Below the pieces are notes generated by a model that was given only the letters and a program-made list of their open reading frames with translations, had not been told where the DNA came from and searched no databases. Positions 60,114-64,000 of a stretch of 64,000 nucleotides of DNA are shown piece after piece (the first letter of the stretch is position 1; each line of letters begins with the position of its first letter). The DNA is taken from assembly GCF_002116635.1 (NCBI RefSeq), contig NZ_LQPW01000148.1, forward strand, positions 1 to 64,000, given 5' to 3'. The stretch is from Mycobacterium szulgai (GTDB taxonomy: Bacteria > Actinomycetota > Actinomycetes > Mycobacteriales > Mycobacteriaceae). The translations under genes and the position numbers were made by a program.

Positions 60114-60160
60114 CCGCCCCGGCGATCCCCGTGTTGAACCGCGGGTGATTTCCGGGGCGG
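60114..60160 (+). other. Stem-loop in the groES-groEL1 gap
   Basis: CCGCCCCGG (60114-60122) pairs with CCGGGGCGG (60152-60160) around 29 bases that can pair further. The groEL1 ribosome binding site (GAAGGGG) lies just after it. A hairpin here could be the processing site that separates the groES and groEL1 mRNAs. Confidence 0.55.
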
Positions 60161-60182
60161 CTCGCGTTGAAGGGGATCCTTA

Positions 60183-61820
60183 ATGAGCAAACTTATCGAG
60201 TACGACGAAACCGCGCGTCGTGCCATGGAGGCGGGCATGGACAAGCTCGCCGACACGGTGCGAGTGACGCTGGGGCCGCGCGGCCGGCACGTGGTGCTGG
60301 CCAAGTCCTTCGGCGGGCCGACGGTGACCAACGACGGCGTCACCGTGGCCCGCGAGATCGACCTGGAAGACCCGTTCGAGAACCTCGGCGCGCAGCTGGT
60401 GAAGTCGGTGGCCACCAAGACCAACGACGTCGCCGGCGACGGCACCACCACCGCGACCGTGCTGGCGCAAGCGCTGGTGAAGGGCGGGCTGCGGCTGGTG
60501 GCCGCCGGGGTCAACCCGATCGCGCTCGGCGCGGGGATCGCCAAAGCCGCCGACGCGGTTTCCGAGGCGCTGCTGGCCGCGGCCACGCCGGTGTCCGGCA
60601 AGGAAGCGATCGCCCAGGTGGCCACGGTCTCCTCGCGCGATGAGCAAATCGGTGAGCTGGTCGGTGAGGCGATGAGCAAGGTCGGCCACGACGGTGTGGT
60701 TAGCGTCGAAGAGTCGTCGACGCTGAGCACTGAGCTGGAGTTCACCGAGGGCGTCGGCTTCGACAAGGGTTTCCTGTCGGCGTACTTCGTCACCGACTTC
60801 GACTCGCAGGAAGCCGTGCTGGAAGACCCGCTGATTCTGCTGCACCAGGACAAGATCGGCTCGCTGCCCGACCTGCTGCCGCTGCTGGAGAAGGTCGCCG
60901 AGGCGGGCCGGCCGCTGCTGATCATCGCCGAGGACGTCGAGGGCGAGGCCCTGGCGACCCTGGTGGTCAACTCCATCCGCAAGACGCTGAAGGCGGTGGC
61001 GGTCAAGTCGCCGTACTTCGGCGACCGGCGCAAGGCGTTCCTGCAGGATCTGGCGGCGGTCACCGGCGCCGAGGTGGTCAATCCCGACGCCGGTCTGGTG
61101 CTGCGTGAGGTGGGCCTCGAGGTGATGGGCTCGGCGCGGCGCGTCGTGGTCACCAAGGACGACACCATCATCGTCGACGGTGGCGGCGCTCCGGAGGCGG
61201 TCACCGCGCGGGTCAACCTGCTGCGCACCGAGATCGACAACAGCGACTCGGAGTGGGATCGCGAGAAGCTGGGCGAGCGGCTGGCCAAGCTGGCCGGCGG
61301 GGTAGCCGTCATCAAGGTCGGTGCGGCCACCGAGACCGCGCTCAAGGAACGCAAGGAAAGCGTCGAAGATGCGGTTGCGGCCGCCAAGGCGGCCGTCGAA
61401 GAGGGCACCGTCGCCGGCGGCGGGTCCGCGCTCATCCAGGCTCGCCAGGTGCTGAAGTCGCTGCGTGGTGAGCTCTCCGGCGACGAGGCCCTCGGTGTCG
61501 ACGTGTTCTCCGAGGCCCTTGCCGCACCGCTGTACTGGATCGCCGCCAATGCCGGGCTGGACGGCGCGGTGGTGGTCAGCAAGGTCAGCGAGCTGCCCGC
61601 CGGACACGGGCTGAACGCAAGCACCCTGAACTACGGCGACCTCGCGGCCGACGGCGTCGTCGACCCGGTCAAGGTGACCCGGTCCGCGGTGCTCAACGCC
61701 TCATCGGTAGCCCGCATGGTGCTGACCACCGAGACGGTAGTGGTCGACAAACCCGCCAACGCAGACGACCACGACCACGGCCATGGCCATGGCCACAGTC
61801 ACGGTCATCACCACCACTAG
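60183..61820 (+). CDS. groEL1: Chaperonin GroEL1 with His-rich C-terminus
   Basis: The 545-residue protein has the ATP-site motif TNDGVTVAREI and GDGTTTATVLAQAL, and ends in a run of histidines (DHGHGHGHSHGHHHH) in place of the Gly-Gly-Met tail. That tail marks the mycobacterial GroEL1 paralogue, which is linked to biofilm and mycolate metabolism in M. smegmatis, with GroEL2 elsewhere as the essential chaperonin. The tail may bind copper or nickel. Confidence 0.98.
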   Translation: MSKLIEYDETARRAMEAGMDKLADTVRVTLGPRGRHVVLAKSFGGPTVTNDGVTVAREIDLEDPFENLGAQLVKSVATKTNDVAGDGTTTATVLAQALVKGGLRLVAAGVNPIALGAGIAKAADAVSEALLAAATPVSGKEAIAQVATVSSRDEQIGELVGEAMSKVGHDGVVSVEESSTLSTELEFTEGVGFDKGFLSAYFVTDFDSQEAVLEDPLILLHQDKIGSLPDLLPLLEKVAEAGRPLLIIAEDVEGEALATLVVNSIRKTLKAVAVKSPYFGDRRKAFLQDLAAVTGAEVVNPDAGLVLREVGLEVMGSARRVVVTKDDTIIVDGGGAPEAVTARVNLLRTEIDNSDSEWDREKLGERLAKLAGGVAVIKVGAATETALKERKESVEDAVAAAKAAVEEGTVAGGGSALIQARQVLKSLRGELSGDEALGVDVFSEALAAPLYWIAANAGLDGAVVVSKVSELPAGHGLNASTLNYGDLAADGVVDPVKVTRSAVLNASSVARMVLTTETVVVDKPANADDHDHGHGHGHSHGHHHH

Positions 61821-61831
61821 GTTCCACAGAA

Positions 61832-61867
61832 CGAAACACCCCCAGCCTGACGGCCGGGGGTGTTTCG
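61832..61867 (+). terminator. Terminator of groES-groEL1
   Basis: CGAAACACCCCC (61832-61843) pairs exactly with GGGGGTGTTTCG (61856-61867) over 12 bp around a 12-base loop, 11 bases after the groEL1 stop. No long T-run follows. Confidence 0.85.
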
Positions 61868-61900
61868 CTTTCGGAGGCCACTCGTCGAGAAACGCGAGAT

Positions 61901-61945
61901 ATAAGCCACGCACACCGATCTCGGCGTGTGGTGTGCCTGGTTTAT
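61901..61945. repeat. Imperfect 16-bp inverted repeat downstream of groEL1
   Basis: ATAAGCCACGCACACC (61901-61916) and GGTGTGCCTGGTTTAT (61930-61945) are complementary at 14 of 16 positions with a 13-base spacer. It lies between the groEL1 terminator and the next gene and could be an operator for the hydrolase gene at 62006 or a dispersed palindrome. Confidence 0.55.
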
Positions 61946-62005
61946 GTGTCGCGTTGGGCCGCAATCGAAAACCACCGAGCCATTCCCACGTGATAAACCT
62001 CCACC

Positions 62006-62764
62006 ATGGCCGAACGCGTTACGTTCCAAAGCTCGACGGGTCCAGAATTGGCCGGGATCGTCGACGTGCCGTCCGGGGCGGTGCGCGGCTGGGGCGTGTT
62101 CGCGCACGGCTTCACCCTGGGTAAAGAGTCGCCGGCCGCGGCGCGAATCTGCAAACAGCTGGCCTCTGACGGCATCGGCATGCTGCGCTTCGACGCGTTG
62201 GGTCTGGGTGGATCAGCGGGAGACTGGGGTGACGGGTCGTTCACCGTCAAGGTCCACGACATCGTCAAGGCATGCGAATTCATGGCCGACCGCGGGACAC
62301 CGGCCGACATCCTGGTTGGGCACTCGTGGGGCGGGGCCGCGGTGCTGGCCGCGGCGCGGCAATCGCCAGGTGTGCGGTCCGTCGTTACCGTGGCGGCGCC
62401 GATTGACGTCGGGCATGTCGAGAAGCATTACGACGCGGTGGTCGACCGCTGCCTATCCGAGGGCAGTGCCGAATGGATGGTCGGTGGTCGCACGCTGACC
62501 CTGAAGAAGGCATTCGTCGAGGATGTCCGCGCGGCCCACCTGCACGACAAAATCAAGACCTTGCGCCTGCCGCTGCTGATCCTGCATTCGCCCACCGACA
62601 ACACGGTCGGCATCCAAAACGCGACCGACATCTTCCGCTTGGCCCGCCACCCGCGCAGCTTCGTTTCGCTCGAGGGCTCCGATCACCTGCTCACCGCGCG
62701 CGGCCAAGCTCATCGGGCAGGTCGCATCATCGGCGCCTGGGCTGACGCATACCTGGACGAGTGA
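62006..62764 (+). CDS. Alpha/beta hydrolase
   Basis: The 252-residue cytoplasmic hydrolase has the oxyanion motif FAHGFTLGKES, nucleophile Ser in ILVGHSWGGAAVLAAA, Asp in LILHSPTDNTV and His in EGSDHLLTA. This resembles the hydrolase half of mycobacterial hydrolase-OsmC proteins, but no OsmC domain follows. It converges on the IclR gene with a 2-base gap. In M. tuberculosis whiB3 lies in this place, so this part is rearranged. Confidence 0.88.
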   Translation: MAERVTFQSSTGPELAGIVDVPSGAVRGWGVFAHGFTLGKESPAAARICKQLASDGIGMLRFDALGLGGSAGDWGDGSFTVKVHDIVKACEFMADRGTPADILVGHSWGGAAVLAAARQSPGVRSVVTVAAPIDVGHVEKHYDAVVDRCLSEGSAEWMVGGRTLTLKKAFVEDVRAAHLHDKIKTLRLPLLILHSPTDNTVGIQNATDIFRLARHPRSFVSLEGSDHLLTARGQAHRAGRIIGAWADAYLDE

Positions 62765-62766
62765 AC

Positions 62767-63516
62767 CTAGAAGTGGCTGGTAAGCCGCTTCGACACCTCC
62801 TCTGCCGCGGCTTTGACTGCCGCTGCGATCGTCGGCAGTAGGTCGCCGAGGCGGGTGGTGGGGCCGGCCACGCACAGCACCCCCACCACGCGGTCGTTGA
62901 TCAGGACAGGTGCGCCGACCCCGGAAACATCGGGCAGCGTCTGGCCATGGTTCAGTGCCACGCCGTCGGCCCGTACCGCCTCGAGTTCGGTTCGGACCAG
63001 TGCGCGCTGCTCGCCGTCGTCGAAGCGGTCGGCAAGGAAAGCCTCCCGCTCCTGTTCGGAAGCAAAAGCCAGATAGCAGCTGCCCGCGCTGGTGGGGTAA
63101 AGCGGGCGGCGCGTATGTAGCGGTGCGGAATACCGGATGGACTGGGTTGACTCCACAGCGTCGGTATAGACGACCGAGTCCCCCACGCGCGCGGCGAGCA
63201 TGACGGTCTCGTCGAAGCGACGGTGTAGGGCCTCCATCGCCGGTCGGGCTACCGGGTCGATGCTGGGCGGTGCGGTCATGAGCAACGCCCCGATTGCGGG
63301 ACCGATCGAGTAGCTTCCCGCCTTTTCCTGCAGGTATCCCGTGGCAACGAGGCCCTTCACCAGGTCGTGCACCGAGGAACGCGGTGCGTCGAGCGCGGCG
63401 GTGAGTTCACTGAGACGGACGCCGTTACGGCCGGCCGCCACCCGCTCAAGGATCGTCGTGACGCGCGAAACCGTGCGATGTTCTTTCGCGGGTACCGCTC
63501 CTGCGGGCTCTGACAT
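62767..63516 (-). CDS. IclR-family transcriptional regulator
   Basis: The 249-residue protein has an N-terminal winged helix (TTILERVAAGRNGVRLSELTAAL, then SSVHDLVKGLVATGYLQEK) and a C-terminal effector domain (TRRPLYPTSAGSCYLAFAS, NHGQTLPDVSGVGAPVLI). It is divergent from the CoA-transferase gene over a 176-base gap with repeated boxes, so it probably controls that gene and itself in response to a small acid. ATG 63516 follows from the conserved domain start. Confidence 0.9.
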   Translation of the reverse strand: MSEPAGAVPAKEHRTVSRVTTILERVAAGRNGVRLSELTAALDAPRSSVHDLVKGLVATGYLQEKAGSYSIGPAIGALLMTAPPSIDPVARPAMEALHRRFDETVMLAARVGDSVVYTDAVESTQSIRYSAPLHTRRPLYPTSAGSCYLAFASEQEREAFLADRFDDGEQRALVRTELEAVRADGVALNHGQTLPDVSGVGAPVLINDRVVGVLCVAGPTTRLGDLLPTIAAAVKAAAEEVSKRLTSHF

Positions 63517-63526
63517 CAGTCCCCTT

Positions 63527-63685
63527 GTCCGGATATACGTCGCACCGCCTGACGCTTGACGATACCGCCTATCCGGCCTATATGGCCCTAAATTCCGGAG
63601 TATGTTACCCGGTCCATCTTGACCGATGTCCGGATATGCGGAACTATATGTTCGCATATCCAATCTAGTGTCCGTATATACGAAC
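63527..63685. promoter_or_regulatory. Four operator-like boxes in the IclR / CoA-transferase gap
   Basis: Boxes of the form GTCCGnATATnCGnA appear at 63527-63539, 63628-63643, on the other strand at 63650-63661, and at 63670-63685 (TCCGTATATACGAA, with a 10-bp palindrome). The second and third face each other as an imperfect inverted repeat around TATAT. They are the likely binding sites of the divergent IclR protein. Confidence 0.65.
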
Positions 63686-63692
63686 AGGAGCC

Positions 63693-64000
63693 ATGGTGCG
63701 AACGCAAGAACGAGACGAGCCGGCGGCCGGCCCACTGGCCGGAGTGCGGGTGATCGAGCTGGCCGGCGTGGTGATGGGTCCGCTGGCCGGTCAATTACTC
63801 GGTGACCTCGGCGCTGACGTCATCAAGATCGAGACCGCCACGGGCGACGTCACCCGCCAGTACCAGCCGTGGCGTCACAAGGACATGGGCTGGATGGGAT
63901 TGAACCTCAACCGCAACAAGCGCAGCGTCGTACTCGACCTGAAATCGGCACGTGGGCGCGACGCGCTCGAGCAGATGCTGGCCGCTGCCGATGTGTTCCT
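63693..64000 (+). CDS. Family III CoA-transferase, N-terminal part (partial)
   Basis: The frame runs off the right edge after 102 codons. GPLAGVRVIELAGVVMGPLAGQLLGDLGADVIKIE and WMGLNLNRNKRSVVLDLKS are diagnostic for CaiB/BaiF-type CoA-transferases, which move CoA between carboxylic acids. The catalytic aspartate lies beyond the window. ATG 63693 has AGGAG only 2 bases away, so GTG 63696 is an alternative. Confidence 0.92.
   Translation, partial: MVRTQERDEPAAGPLAGVRVIELAGVVMGPLAGQLLGDLGADVIKIETATGDVTRQYQPWRHKDMGWMGLNLNRNKRSVVLDLKSARGRDALEQMLAAADVF

Noticed and set aside
60038..61624. A 528-codon open frame on the strand opposite groEL1
   Set aside because: High-GC coding DNA opens long frames on the opposite strand; the protein is low-complexity Ser/Ala/Thr and the sense gene is certain.

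Overview
The window is high-GC actinobacterial DNA and reads as a slow-growing Mycobacterium that is not M. tuberculosis. The evidence is the PE_PGRS tail at the left edge, four PPE proteins, an ESX-4 locus, an LpqH-type lipoprotein, cutinase-like proteins, GroEL1 with a His-rich tail, and gene order from rmlC (14.5 kb) to groEL1 (61.8 kb) that follows, from memory, the Rv3465-Rv3417c block of M. tuberculosis in reverse. Species assignment needs a database search.

Layout. 1-3.8 kb: PE_PGRS end, then the valine-degradation operon mmsA-fadE9-mmsB. 3.9-14.5 kb is accessory: a candidate ESX-type toxin with a putative immunity gene (3945-5386); a five-gene ECF sigma / Rieske / cupredoxin / phosphoesterase / membrane-protein operon (5446-8456); a PGRS relic; a five-gene overlapping operon with a divergent HemB, two Asp/Glu-racemase-superfamily proteins, a flavin monooxygenase and an MFS exporter (8640-13612); a 26-residue peptide gene with a near-consensus ribosome binding site; and an LpqH paralogue. 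14.5-21.8 kb: rmlC-rmlB, an LLM oxidoreductase, then infA-rpmJ-rpsM-rpsK-rpsD-rpoA-rplQ-truA. 21.8-28.3 kb: two tandem PPE pairs and an NCS1 transporter with a zinc-ribbon tail, apparently inserted between truA and the cutinases. 28.4-39.5 kb: two cutinase-like proteins and the ESX-4 genes eccB4, mycP4, eccD4, eccC4, an Rv3446c-like gene, esxU and esxT. 39.7-53 kb: rplM-rpsI, glmM, an ESX-substrate-like pair, LLM/SnoaL/hydrolase genes, a frameshifted membrane-protein gene, glmS, duplicated DUF4436-like and rhomboid-like genes, and nnr. 53-64 kb: gadB, a molybdoenzyme relic, alr, a hydrolase, the t6A operon tsaE-tsaB-rimI-tsaD, groES-groEL1 with CIRCE, then a hydrolase, an IclR regulator with repeated operator-like boxes, and the start of a family III CoA-transferase.

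How it works together. Most of the right three quarters is housekeeping: translation, transcription, amino-sugar and D-alanine supply for the wall, dTDP-rhamnose, tRNA modification, protein folding, plus ESX-4 secretion. The left accessory region holds the least understood systems: an envelope redox/copper-type module whose first gene is its own probable sigma factor, and an apparent small-molecule pathway built on a HemB-like enzyme. No tRNA, rRNA, CRISPR array or intact insertion sequence was seen.
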